The position numbers and the translations under genes were made by a program. The notes under the pieces were generated by a model, which saw only the letters and a program-made list of their open reading frames with translations, ran no database searches and was not told where the DNA came from. Of a stretch of 64,000 nt of DNA, positions 13,786-30,890 are shown in pieces (positions within the stretch are counted from its first letter, which is position 1; every line of letters begins with the position of its first letter). Origin of the DNA: Tubiluchus corallicola (lineage: Eukaryota; Priapulida; Priapulimorpha; Priapulimorphida; Tubiluchidae); the NCBI GenBank assembly GCA_030141605.1, contig JAQGDQ010000171.1, forward strand, positions 352,426-416,425. The letters run 5' to 3'.

Positions 13786-13989
13786 TCAATATATTTTTGA
13801 TAAATTTAAAATTGCCTGCAGTAAAGGTACAGTACTGGGTAAGAAATTCCATATTTGAACGACACGCTTGGAGAAGAAAAACCGAAAACCTTTTTTATTC
13901 GTTCTACGAACATACGGCCTTAGACTATGGTTACTTTTTGTCCTATCAATCAGTGCTCTTGTAAAAAATTTTAGAATCCAAATCAACAT
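13786..13989 (-). mobile_element. LINE remnant, C-terminal end of reverse transcriptase ORF
   Basis: The minus-strand translation contains RTNKKGFRFFFSKRVVQIWN followed by FLPS. This is the 'RT...FFSxRVVxIWNxLP' signature found near the C-terminus of many CR1/Jockey-like reverse transcriptases. Only about 60 residues survive. It is a 5'-truncated, dead copy and not a host gene. Confidence 0.75.
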
Positions 13990-15047
13990 TTCTATGTAAT
14001 ATTTTGTAACACTAATGATAAAATCGTTTAGTAATCATCTAACCATCGTAAATGAAGGGTTTTGAGTCTTTTTGAATGGTTTCATACGTAAGTTCAGATT
14101 TAGAGTATAATCGCCTTCTAAAATATTTTTGTACATTTTCAACTATATCTACATCACCCACACAATGACGGGCTCCATATAGGGAAGCAATATTGAGCTG
14201 TAGGCCTCACATAAACTTTAAATGGTTTTAGTTAACATGGAAATATATTTCTTTGCTTTTGCAAATAAAAATTAGTACGAAACAGTTGCAATAGTCCTTC
14301 ACTTGAGATAATGTATTTTAATTATACTAAATTCTAATTCTTTGAAAGAGGTAATCGGACCAATAAAAGCATCTCTGGATGCTAATCTAAGATTTTTTAT
14401 TTCTTTCTAGAAATAAAAATGAAAGCGATGGCGATATTTTAACCGAACGTGACCGAATATTCTATTATTAGGCAATATTAGTCCAGTCCTTGTCCTGCAC
14501 ATTTCATTCTACACCGCAGGAGGACCTAATATTGTTAAAGCATATTTTCCCTTGGAGTATAGTACCATACTTAGCCATTAAACAAATTGCTCGTGGTATT
14601 ACGCCGGTTAATAACGTTCCTGTGGTGTATTTGTCAGAGAGAGGACACGACAAAAGCTATTGGATTCTTTCATGTGTGGAAACTGTCAAATATTTGTCCA
14701 AGAATCAGATACACAAACGAAATGCTGGATCAGAAAATGGTGAGCGCTCAGCAAATTAGGTCGTTGCTCTATCGGCAGTCGTTTCCTTCATAAATGCTTC
14801 ATGTATTTCTACAGGGCGTCCGCAAAGTGCCGTTATGTTTCAGTTTTCTTAAGTAACCGATCGTTGTCACATTATTGTGATTTTTACTTTAACGTGAATT
14901 CCCGAAGGAATTCAACTGAGAATTCTTCTGTTGTTTTTCGAGTGATTTTCACAAATTTCAACACTCCAAACAAAAATATTTGGGTCACATTTGACAGAAT
15001 TTAGTACCAGCGATGTCTTGCCGATTATATTCAAATCTTTCATAAGG

Positions 15048-15208
15048 CAAGGCAGCACAACAAAGTTGCCACAATGAATATTTTTTGCAAATATTAGGAC
15101 AATATGTAAATGTAGGCCTGTCACAACATTGAACCAATATTTTTTGTCAATATTTTTCCATATTGTGACAATATTGTCAAAAAATCAAGATTTTTTGTGC
15201 TGCCTTTG
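15048..15208. mobile_element. Small MITE, AAGGCAGCACAA ends
   Basis: The left end has CAAGGCAGCACAA and the right end has its near-complement TTGTGCTGCCTTT, about 160 bp apart. Internal AT-rich inverted segments (AATATTTTTTG types) are also present. It has no coding capacity. Confidence 0.65.
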
Positions 15209-15721
15209 TAGAGAGGTTTTGAAAGCAATAATTTGAACTTCAAATCTAATTTCGAATCTTTTGTTAACGCTTTCCCTAAAAATGGTTTGATTTTCTTTTT
15301 GCAACAAATTACAACGAACTGAATATTTTCTTTTTACTGTCCAAAATCTTAAACTGAATTAGGTTTAATTAAATGTCTCTCCGCTGTGCTAATCTGCGTA
15401 TTAGTTGAAAATACGGACAATAAATCTTACTCAGTTGGCTATTTACTCTCATCTATGACGCCAATTTATTTCGAAATGAGCCGTTTTGTATGCTAAACCG
15501 TCATCCATCAAGGATTTATTTCTCCGGCCATGAGGGTGCTAAATTAAAATTTTATACATCGTGAATTAATGTCTATACTTTAGAGCAGGTCTATCTGCTT
15601 GGTTTATATACATTATGTTTATAGAGGGAGCAACGTTTAAAATCAATAATTATAGCCCTATCATCCTATGCTGACCCAGCAACTTGTGTGTGTGTGTACC
15701 TTGAACTGGACTGCCTTAAAA

Positions 15722-16370
15722 GACAAGAAAAGGGGTACCTAAAGTAGGTTTCCGAAAAATCGCCTTAAAAATTATATTACTTTATAGCAATTTTATACGT
15801 ATATCGTATTCGCGTTGAAAAGATTTTTTGTTTGTTTTCATTTTGAATCTCCTGCAATATTGTTCCGACCGCACCACATTACATGACATCATATATGCAC
15901 AACGTAAATCGGCGGAAGAAAAGGTAATGTTAAACTGTGCCCGAAAAACTCTCCAAGCAAAGTTATATGACTTTGCATTTCGTTTACCTGCTTGAAAAAA
16001 TGCGTTTTTGGCCAGTGAGTGGTGCACACTGGAAGGTGAGCCAGCGACATTTTACCAATTGACACGAACATTTTAAATTATTATTTCTAGTTACATAAGT
16101 CTTTCCAGCAGGTAAAAACGAAATGCTAAATAATATAGATTTGCATGGAAAGTTTTCTGGGACATAACTTGCCTTTTCTTCCTCCGATTTACGTTTGCGT
16201 AGTGACGTCATGTATTGGTGCCGTCGGAACAGTATTGCGGGAGATTTAGGATGAAAACAAACGAAAATTCCTTTTAACGCGACTACAATCTATACATAAA
16301 ATTGCTGTAAAGTAATATAATTTTTAAGGCGATTTTTGTGAAACTTACTTCACGTACACCTTTTCTTGTC
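15722..16370. mobile_element. Long foldback element, family R1 copy B
   Basis: The two halves are reverse complements. The left outer end is GACAAGAAAAGGGGTACCT with AAATCGCCTTAAAAATTATA. The right outer end carries the complement (AAGGCGATTTTT...CACCTTTTCTTGTC). Each arm is about 300 bp, and the arms meet near 16020-16050. Both arms align with copies at 6885-7480 and 39831-40570. This is a palindromic transposon or two head-to-head copies. Transcribed, it would form a very long hairpin. Confidence 0.85.
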
Positions 16371-16406
16371 GTTTCAGCTAGGCAGCGTTTCGATATTCAC
16401 GTGCTA

Positions 16407-16462
16407 TCTTGTGACCGTAATACCTGTCTAAGAATCTTGTGACCGTAATACCAGTCTAAGAA
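16407..16462. repeat. 28-bp tandem duplication
   Basis: Two copies of a 28-bp unit (16407-16434 and 16435-16462) differ at one base. Confidence 0.95.
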
Positions 16463-18128
16463 TTTCTAATCAGAAGTCTAAACATGAGTCTGGTTACTTT
16501 CAGTCTTTGTTTTACTTATTGTGCTTAAAAACGGGCCTTGTGGGGAATCGTACTCATCGTGTTTGTGTTTGTTGGACAAACTTTGTTGTTTATTTTACGT
16601 CAAACTATCTCGGAGTTCACAAATACGCCGTAAAGCCGCTTGGCAATTGATGCCATTGACACTCCTATCTCGTTGAAAGCTTGGTTTCCAAACTCCACGG
16701 CATTGTGACAAAGCCCCCCCCCCCCATCATAGGACGAGTATGTAGTGGGCAGTCATATCCATGCGCGTTTCAGATCACTTCCAGAGACAATCACACACGC
16801 GCCACAAAGTAGGTATCTATTAAGCACGCCAGCGAGGGTTTGAAACCGAGCGAACAACTCCCCACACTTTTAGAATTGAAGGAGCGTCCATTAAAGTATG
16901 TTGGATGCTTTTGCTTTTGATGGATCCGAATATCGCTAATGAAATCTCTGTCATTATTATCATTGCTAACCAATTAACAAATTTCTTTATTTTTAATGAA
17001 GTGACAGGCCACAAAAGCTAAGACATAAAAAAACAATGATTCGCTTTTTAAATTTTTGGTATATTTTTCAGTCTACTTTGTTTATCCGTATTTTATTTGG
17101 ACTTAGATAGCGTGCGTCTGATTTGCTTCAAAATATTTTTACATCTATTATGTCATGGCAATCTTATCCTGTTCGGTCCGAGGCCAGGGTTACCACTCAC
17201 CCACCCCACCCCCGCCCATTTTCGCCCGTGGTTTAGCCCTGATCAAATCATGCAGCACACATGTTTGGTTAGAATCAGAGGGCTTTCCTCCGTCTTAAGA
17301 ACGAACTGACAAACTTGATATGGCGTGTATTAGCCTGCAATGAGCTCTCCAATTTACGGAAATGTCATCTTTAATCCGCCTTGTGCATTTTTTTACAGAA
17401 TGGTGGATCCCCACCATCTTCTTCTAGAAAGAACCACTGTGTATATTTCTTAGGATTTAGACTCGCAGTTAATGTTTGTGCTTATGGTAATTTCTTTTCT
17501 TCTTTTGTTGTAGTAGTTATGGCAATAAGCATGTCTCGGTTATGACCGTATGTACAGCTGTATCATATTTTCTTGTTGCGGGTTCACTAGCCTAATGTGC
17601 GAAATTCTCGTTTATTTTGTAGCGTAATTGTGTGCCTGTGACTGATGCCAGAATTTGTGAACTAAGTAACTGGGCTTGCGCCAGAAATGATAGTCACTTC
17701 CGTGTGAAATCATTAAAGCAAAAAATTCAACATAAAACATTAGACACGAAGTCAAAGGAGAGTGGAGATCGCGCCATCTACAGAGGGATTTTGTTAATAT
17801 TTGCATAATATTTTGGTTGCTATGTGCAAATGGCTACGGCTAAGATAGGAGAGGTTATTTCAAAGATGCTAGTAATAATAAAAGTGAGCTTTGGCAATTA
17901 CACAAATATAACCTCAGCTGAAAACGGCTTTTGTTGAAATACAAACAACTTTTGGCTGTTTAGAAACTAGTAAATGTCATAATATTATATAAAGAACTTG
18001 TGTGTTGGCTTCATTTTTTGCCTACTTTGAACACATCGATTTCAAGTTTCAAATTGATCATCGACATATAGCACCAAAATTACACTGAAATTTTCAAAAT
18101 TGTTTTTTAGCTGAAGACCAATGCTTAG

Positions 18129-24128
<6,000 letters not shown>

Positions 24129-24490
24129 ACACATGCAAAGAAAAACTCATCATTTGATCTGCAGATTTAACAAACATGTACAATTGTAGATAGTTATAAC
24201 CAGTTATAAAGCATAAGTTATTTTAAGTGCCAGACTGTCCAAATCAAAAGTTTCATAATTCTCACATTATTACTAGCTTTTAGTAAGCAACAATTGCTTT
24301 TATTATGATCTCATTTACAAATTGAATTAAATTGTTTCCATGAAATCCCCTTTCACATGACTGTCAGGAAATTAAAACAAATTAACTAAAGTACCAGTGA
24401 AATTAATGAAAGGTCAAGTAAAAATAACAAAGCAGAGAAATCATGGAAAAGGTGGCGTTCTTGCTGATTTATTCACTGTTAAAACGCAGA

Positions 24491-25115
24491 GGCGTAGCAA
24501 GGTACGACAGGGGGCAATCGCCATTGGGTGAAACGATGCAAAATTCTTCTACAGCTCTTCGACTGTTAATTATTAATAACCAATCTGACATTAACAAAAC
24601 AATTAACAAAAGTTTTCAAACTACGACAAAATTGCCTAGCTCATCGTAGCTGACTTAATTACTGCATAAACCTTAGAGAAAGGGTTAATGCTGGTACTTA
24701 ACTGTGTGTATAAGGTATCGTGTGGCTTAGCAGATCGATAATTTTGGGAGAAACAGTGGCGTTTCTCTAAATGCCGATTGTATCATTATGAAAAGCTGCA
24801 GTATTCTATATCTTTCATAATCTTTGCATGTTTTAATGCTGGAGCTGAATGTTTAAGAAATGTTGTGTTATGAGCAACTTATGCACAGAAGAGTTATTCT
24901 GGTGCAGTACCACAAATCAAACTCAGGGTGATTCTTAGAAAAAAATTGTTTATTTTATCCCATTATGTCGAAAAAGGAAAACTGGGCACACGGATGCAAA
25001 AAACACGCACAATTTGTGGCTTCACTCACGAAACAAATGATCAAAACATTAAAAGGGTAGCTAGGCGTTAGAGGTTTTTTTTACCCCCGGGCGCCACAAG
25101 CACTTGCTACGTCAC
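24491..25115. mobile_element. Non-autonomous DNA transposon, GCGTAGC ends
   Basis: The left end GGCGTAGCAAGG pairs with the right end CACTTGCTACGTCAC. Just inside are GGGGGCAATCGCC (left) and CCCCCGGGCGCC (right). The same end style (GGCGTAGC followed by a G-rich run) is seen at 39629 and 56273. No coding capacity. Confidence 0.65.
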
Positions 25116-26254
25116 TGTTGAAATGCCTTCACCTGTTTTAAAAATCTTACGAAATACCACTTTTTGTCACAAATATAATCACTCCACAAACTTATTGTTT
25201 GTTTGTTTACTGAAACAAGTCTTCTGAATAATATACTTTGTTTTTTACTTTTTTATTCTTTCCATTGGTGATGTTGCAAACTGTTTACACAGTAAAGCTT
25301 TACCTGTTTGTTTAACTGTTATTGTAAGCAGTTTTCCTCAGATAAACATTTTTTCTTTACAAAAAAGTTTAACAAAGTTCTGTTCATTTAATTATTTTTA
25401 ATATATACATGTTCAAACTTATCTTAATGTAAACTTGCTACCAATCAATATTGAAGAGTTTTTAATAAATGTATATAGGTTAGACTTGTAGTTAGTGTTT
25501 TATTTGTAGTTCGTGATTTAAATCGTGTTGTGTTCACCCATTTACTTCTTTATTTAAATTCGCAGTAATCAACATTACTTGTTTGGCAAATATGATGTAG
25601 CATTGTTCTCTGTCAGTTTGGTTGTCTTTTACTTGCATGCAAAAATTTCCTTCTGATTTATATTCAGTTACAAACAATATATCCAGAAAAGGATACTCCA
25701 GCTGTTTCCCCATCTTTAAACCAGTTATTAGTCTATAGTGTCCTGTGCTGCTTTCTTCTTTAATTTATTCTTTAAATATAGTTACTTAAAGATTTGTATA
25801 TTTTGTTTTAGCCACAATCAGTGCAATATCTCAATGAATATGTAAAAAGTAGTTCCCTATAAAAAAGTTTACATAAATGTACATATTACTACGGTTCCTA
25901 TGTAGATGTATTGTGTATCAGTATGCACTCTACCCATGTTTAATAAAATCTAAAGGTGCCAAAAATAATAAATGTGTTAACTAATTGTAACTTTTGTATT
26001 ATATTAGTGGCTCCCACCACAAAGTCCATTTGCTTTTAATACAATTCTATATTAACATCCAGTAACATCGTAAATGATGTGCAAATAAGATGACAAGAGG
26101 TCACAAGTCCCAACCTGCCTTCTAAGAAGTCATATCATGAAGTGTGATTTGGCATAAGTTCTGTCAAAAACCAACTGTTTTCTCCGTCTTAATAATTTTC
26201 TGTGTACACTTTTTTGGCCAAATAGCAAAAATCAGTGAATAACAGATATTGTGT

Positions 26255-26404
26255 GATTTCTACTTGCTGGTCCTATTTTTAAAAACTAATGTAAACAGTG
26301 TCACAGCACTGTGCAGCGAAGCACAGTTGCGATTTCCACTTGCTGGTCCTATTTTTAAAAACTTATGTAAACAGTGTCACAGCACTGCAGCGAAGCACAA
26401 TTTG
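26255..26404. repeat. 76-bp tandem duplication
   Basis: Two copies of a roughly 76-bp unit (26255-26330 and 26331-26404) with a few differences, including a 2-bp deletion in the second. An open frame across both is a by-product. Confidence 0.92.
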
Positions 26405-27380
26405 AAATGTCTAATGCGCCTCGAAATAATACAGGAACATGAAATTCCAGAAATTATCACATGGTAAAAACGTCAGAGCCATACGACGGTAATTGAGAGA
26501 GACCGATTTTGAGAATTTTCGAAGGTTTGAAACTAGCAGATGAGTTTTCACACAAACTGCTTAGAATATAGCCAATGGCTGTTCGAGGTAATGATTTTGC
26601 AAAGTTTACCTGTTACTTATTCTCTCAGTAAACATGCGGCACATACGTAACTGGCATGGTACGTAACAGCCTACATACTAAAGGAAGTAGAAAAAGATCA
26701 CAGTTCTTTAGAGGTAAAACCAGATGTGGAATGTCGAGCTCTGTAAATTGTCAAATGATACTCCAATATGAAGCGAGACTTTGCAAGTACAATGTCATCG
26801 TAAACATGAAAACTGCCTCTCGAAATACCAAATAATTAAAATCTACAAAATCTGGTCAGGTGCAAGTATCTGATGCCTTTTTTTATTTAAAAAGGTACAA
26901 TTATGTATTGATAATACACATTAGCAACACAAAAGTATTGTGTATTGTTGAATACATCATTTGGGTTTGTGCCAGTGAAAGAGCCAGTTTTTAATGAACT
27001 TTACTTCCAAGTGGCAATTACTATATGATGAGTATGCAACAGAAGTTGGTTGTTCAGAAAATGGGAGCCTCTGTCCGAAAGCTTGAGTCATTGGATGCAT
27101 GTACAACTTGTGCTGACTACGCCGCTTAATGTTAACCAGCAAAAAAATGAAAAATACAAAACACAATTTTTTAATTAAATAATCTGTTACGCCATTTATC
27201 ATTTACACTAGTGCTGACTGACATGCGTACAACTTTTCACTAAGTAAAGAGATTTCTAGTTTTTCCTGCCTGCTCTCAACAGAAATGGCATCATTTCATG
27301 TGAAATTAACAAGCTGGCAAACTACACGGTTTCAAAACAGTGAACATTACAAATCAACATATTAATAAGACCTAAATTTA

Positions 27381-30300
27381 CTATGCATCATAGCCAATAA
27401 AATGTCGTCTACCAATGATTTCTCCGACGAAAAACCAACACAGTACCTCCACAGTAACTAGAGTATTTCTCCATCCTTCCTGCAATACAGTTAAATCAAC
27501 ATTAGATATAGATAGGCTCAGTTATTACACACAAAAAACAGGAACATAAATCCATACTTATCGGAGATCCGGAATTACATATGCATTATTGTATGATTAT
27601 ATACAAACATCACTTTATACTGCTTTTAATGTTTCCATTTATCAGACTTGCATTACTGTGTGTTGGACTCTGCAGCCTATGTAAAAAACCGAAAGTTCCC
27701 CCCAACTTAAATTATTATTATCATGATATTACAGGTGATGGGTTGCAGCTCGATGACTTCAGGACTTGTTCTGGTAGGCTAACACTTTGTCATCTCACAA
27801 AACTCATGTATGAGACCAATAAACTAATTCAGTTCAATTCAATAGCAATCTTTCGAAAAGGACTTATGGAAAAAGACATGCTTTTTACTTGTTTAAATAG
27901 TACTAGTATGCATCCTGTTGCATGCGTCTAGTAAGACAGATAGATAGACGTCTGTAAAAAAGGCTTAATGCAGCTACTAACGCAAAATACAAATAGGCCG
28001 ATTTGTTTTCGGGTTTTAGCGGCAAATCATCACTGATGATCAGACAAGGGAGAACAACAAAAGTGAAAAAACACTCAGAAAGAGGGCAACAAACCAAAGG
28101 GCTCCTCGACATAAGATAATTAGAATTGTCTAGAAATAGTGCAAAAATTTTATACCTTAACAGTTAAGTTGCGCCATTTTTGTGTTCGCCATGCCATGAC
28201 AAGATCCTGGAAGCCTTGTTGCACTTGAGGAAATTCCTGGGGACTTGGCGGGCGCATTTCTACTCTCGCATATTGCCAAAATGTTTGCAATTTCGGTTTA
28301 GCTGCAGCTTGCGTCTCTGGAAGAAATTTAATAAACAGAAAATCTGAAAATGCATCGTATATATCTACAAACCTTCATAAACTAATCAACCATCTCAAAT
28401 CCTATTTAGGTGTAGGTTTTCGTGCTTTCTTTCAAATTTAATCTGAAGATAACAGTACAGACAAGAATCACAAAAGATAATGTATATACACTGTACACAC
28501 TACATACTCACATGCCTTAGCAGGATGACAGGAATTTGTCAAAAATAGAATGCTAAGCTAGGGATGTACTCAAGTACTAGGGATGTCAGAAATTTGAAAT
28601 TATCTAAATGTATAATCAGGATCTCATTTTCTGACAATTCTTGAATCTCGATAAAATCTAAATCTCCGTTTAAAATAATTTTTGAAGATGTATCTCGATT
28701 TTTAGGTTATTCTGTAGGTTTTTCAAACACGATTTGCCTAAATTTTCAATCAAATTATAGGCAGATTAATAGACAGCAGTGATTTCAACCAGGAAAAATT
28801 ATGGATGACACTATCTGAATAGACAATCAATAGTAATTCTGCAATAATTTTTATTGCATCAGCATCTGCTGGTCCGTGATCATTAATATCAAACTTACTA
28901 TTGCTGGCATTGATCACCCATAGCTTATTTTGGCTCTATAATACACCCTTAGGCTAGTAATACCCGTAAGACTCTGAGGCAACAGAACAAACTAGAATTC
29001 AACGCATTAAATATTTATTAAGATGATACCCAAAAACGCTTATTTAAGTATTAACCATTTCGTGACACCAATAATGGAATTACACGTCTTCATAATAATA
29101 TTGAGAAGACATAACCACAATAAACATAAATCATACACATAAAATGGTATAATTTAACACCAAACGGCAAACTCGTTTGTCCGTCTTTTGCAAAACTTGC
29201 CTCCAAAGTGAGGTCAATCCCACGTGCCTGAAAGAGGATAATTTAACCGAAAAATTTGTTTAATCGTTTAATTGATTTCGGACAGCCACCGTGGATTCTG
29301 AGTTTCAGAGCAAATTGCCAGATCTTAAATATTATGGTTGTCTTTTTTAATTAAACTTCTGTGAGTGCTTGTTGCTCTTAACACCATAAATTTTGCTTGT
29401 GTTTTACATTTCCTGTCTCTCAAGTTTGGTGTCAGAATTTAATTAATTCTGGATTTCTAACATCATTAATAGTAATCTTGACATTAAAGGAAAACTGGAC
29501 GACTGTGTAGGCATTAGTTGAAAATAAAGTATGCTCTAAAATACTGAAAACTACAACAACTTTCTTAAATCAAAGTTCAGGTTAAATAATGATTACCTCG
29601 GCTAGTTAAATTTTGTTGAACTTTCAATGCTACGCGCGGCTCAGCGAATCCACTAACACTGGCAATGGCACCTTTTGTCACATTCGCGTGGCCGACAAAT
29701 AGGCGTGATAAGCATGATCATGAACTTGAGTGTTCGTCTGTGGCGTCAGTGTGACAAACTCATTTCGTGACATCACATCAGCATCTTATAGCAATCTTCG
29801 CTTACGCAAACGTGCTTGATGGGCAGGGAAGATGGCTACTCTGAATTGTACAAACTGTGGTTAGTTTGTAAGGGAAGCATTAACTGTGTTAGGTAGCTGT
29901 TAACTAACTTTTCTAAGGTAAATATTCAGATGTTAGACACAACTGCTAACTTTTATCGGCAAAAAAATGTATATTTTGGGCAGTAAATTAAAATGAGATT
30001 GAATCTAATCAATCGTCCAGTTTTCTTTTAATATATCTATGCAGACCATCAATATTTCATACTTTCAATTTCATGTACATAAGAAGCACATTACACTGCA
30101 TTTCAAAATTTATTTTTGTTGCCATGTTAGTAGAGGGTTTGCTATTTCATTGAGACAAATTTTATAAACTAATTGACATTCTGATTCCCATTTGCTTTCC
30201 CAATGGGATCTCACTGGGAAAGCAAATAAACGAAATAGGTTGCCGCATGTAAATAACTTAATTATAACAATATGCTAAACATTTCAAAACTATTTTATTC

Positions 30301-30527
30301 GCCTATGACAAAATTTAACAAGCCTCGTTACAATAACGCCAACTTTTACGGCCCCAAAGTAGGCGGTATAAAAATGGTTGGATTGTAACTTATATCTTCG
30401 TACAAAAAATATATGCAAACTTGACAAGAAACAATCAAAGACATATAAAGGTTCTTAGCTACTTACTCTGCAGCAAAACCGGTGTAGATGCAATTAATTT
30501 TTGCACCTTTTGCACAACCTTCGCCAT
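27381..30527 (-). CDS. ATP5MG: ATP synthase subunit g, mitochondrial
   Basis: Small inner-membrane subunit of the F1Fo-ATP synthase Fo sector; with subunit e it stabilises ATP synthase dimers that shape cristae. Minus-strand exons are 30467-30527 (start codon at 30527), 28156-28316 and 27381-27479, giving 106 aa, close to the 103 aa of the human protein. Exon 2 carries the family core KPKLQTFWQYARVE, the PPSPQE turn (human PPTPAE) and LTVK. Exon 3 encodes the single C-terminal transmembrane helix, WFFVGEIIG, with the GxxxG motif at residues 93-97, then RRHFIGYDA. No cleavable presequence is expected in this family. The start context AAAATGGCG overlaps a YY1-like motif, common in mitochondrial housekeeping promoters. 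The gene is head-to-head with the C2orf81 homologue. Splice phases are consistent at both introns. Confidence 0.96.
28317..30466 (-). other. ATP5MG intron 1
   Basis: AT-rich intron with a GT donor at 30466 and an AG acceptor at 28317-28318. I see no exon or structured RNA in it. AGGGATGT-type motifs near 28561-28590 resemble the termini of the element at 31712 and may be fragments of the same family. Confidence 0.6.
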
Positions 30528-30890
30528 TTTGGACCTAAGGCGCAAAAGAGGGAAAGTTGAAATGCTTGATAGGTGCCGCTGATGGCACTTCGTCGTCGTC
30601 ATAACAACGGCAACAGCAAAGAGCCACCTGTAACCACTACGATAATGAACTGAAGAGGTGAATACGCGCATACAGGTACTTCAAAATTTCACAAACAAAG
30701 TCTTTTGATTTTTTCTTTCATTACGTTTTCAAGAATGGCCTTGTTACGTTACATTTACTCAATCACGTTTGTGGCTTGTTTTCAGAAATCATGTTTAGTC
30801 TTTACTTGCGTAAGTGTATAATAACTCTCTATACGCTGCGGTTTCGTTTTTATTTTTAACTTTGTTTTTTATTATAGGTAAGCAGCTTTC
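30528..30890. promoter_or_regulatory. Putative bidirectional promoter, ATP5MG / C2orf81
   Basis: The two start codons are 363 bp apart and diverge. The segment near 30540-30620 is richer in GC than its surroundings (GATGGCACTTCGTCGTCGTC). The ATP5MG start lies in a YY1-like AAAATGGCG. A 3' splice site (TTTTTTATTATAG) at 30877, or a second AG at 30885, precedes the C2orf81 start, so that gene probably has a short upstream non-coding exon here. Promoter activity is inferred from the arrangement only. Confidence 0.5.

Larger units (their letters stand above)
1..18110. other. Upstream region of VANGL without a recognisable exon
   Basis: I found no exon in this 18 kb that resembles a known protein, on either strand. 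Open frames here are short, have no domain-like composition and lack convincing splice partners. Part of it may be a 5' UTR intron of VANGL, because a 3' splice site seems to precede the VANGL start codon. What it does hold is listed separately: inverted-repeat elements, tandem duplications, microsatellites, a LINE tail and a GC-rich island. Stretches not listed (for example 2021-4372, 11140-11600 and 16500-18100) show only AT-rich non-coding sequence to me. Confidence 0.6.
24129..27380. other. VANGL 3' flank and convergent spacer to ATP5MG
   Basis: No exon is seen between the VANGL stop and the ATP5MG stop. AATAAA poly(A) signals for VANGL occur at about 25464 and 25942, and a complementary TTTATT usable by ATP5MG lies at about 26882. 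A MITE-like element and a 76-bp tandem duplication occupy part of it. Transcript ends are inferred, not shown. Confidence 0.5.

Noticed and set aside
30528-30671. An N-terminal extension of ATP5MG starting at 30671
   Set aside because: The frame is open, but subunit g has no presequence and MAKVVQ aligns with the usual start of the family.
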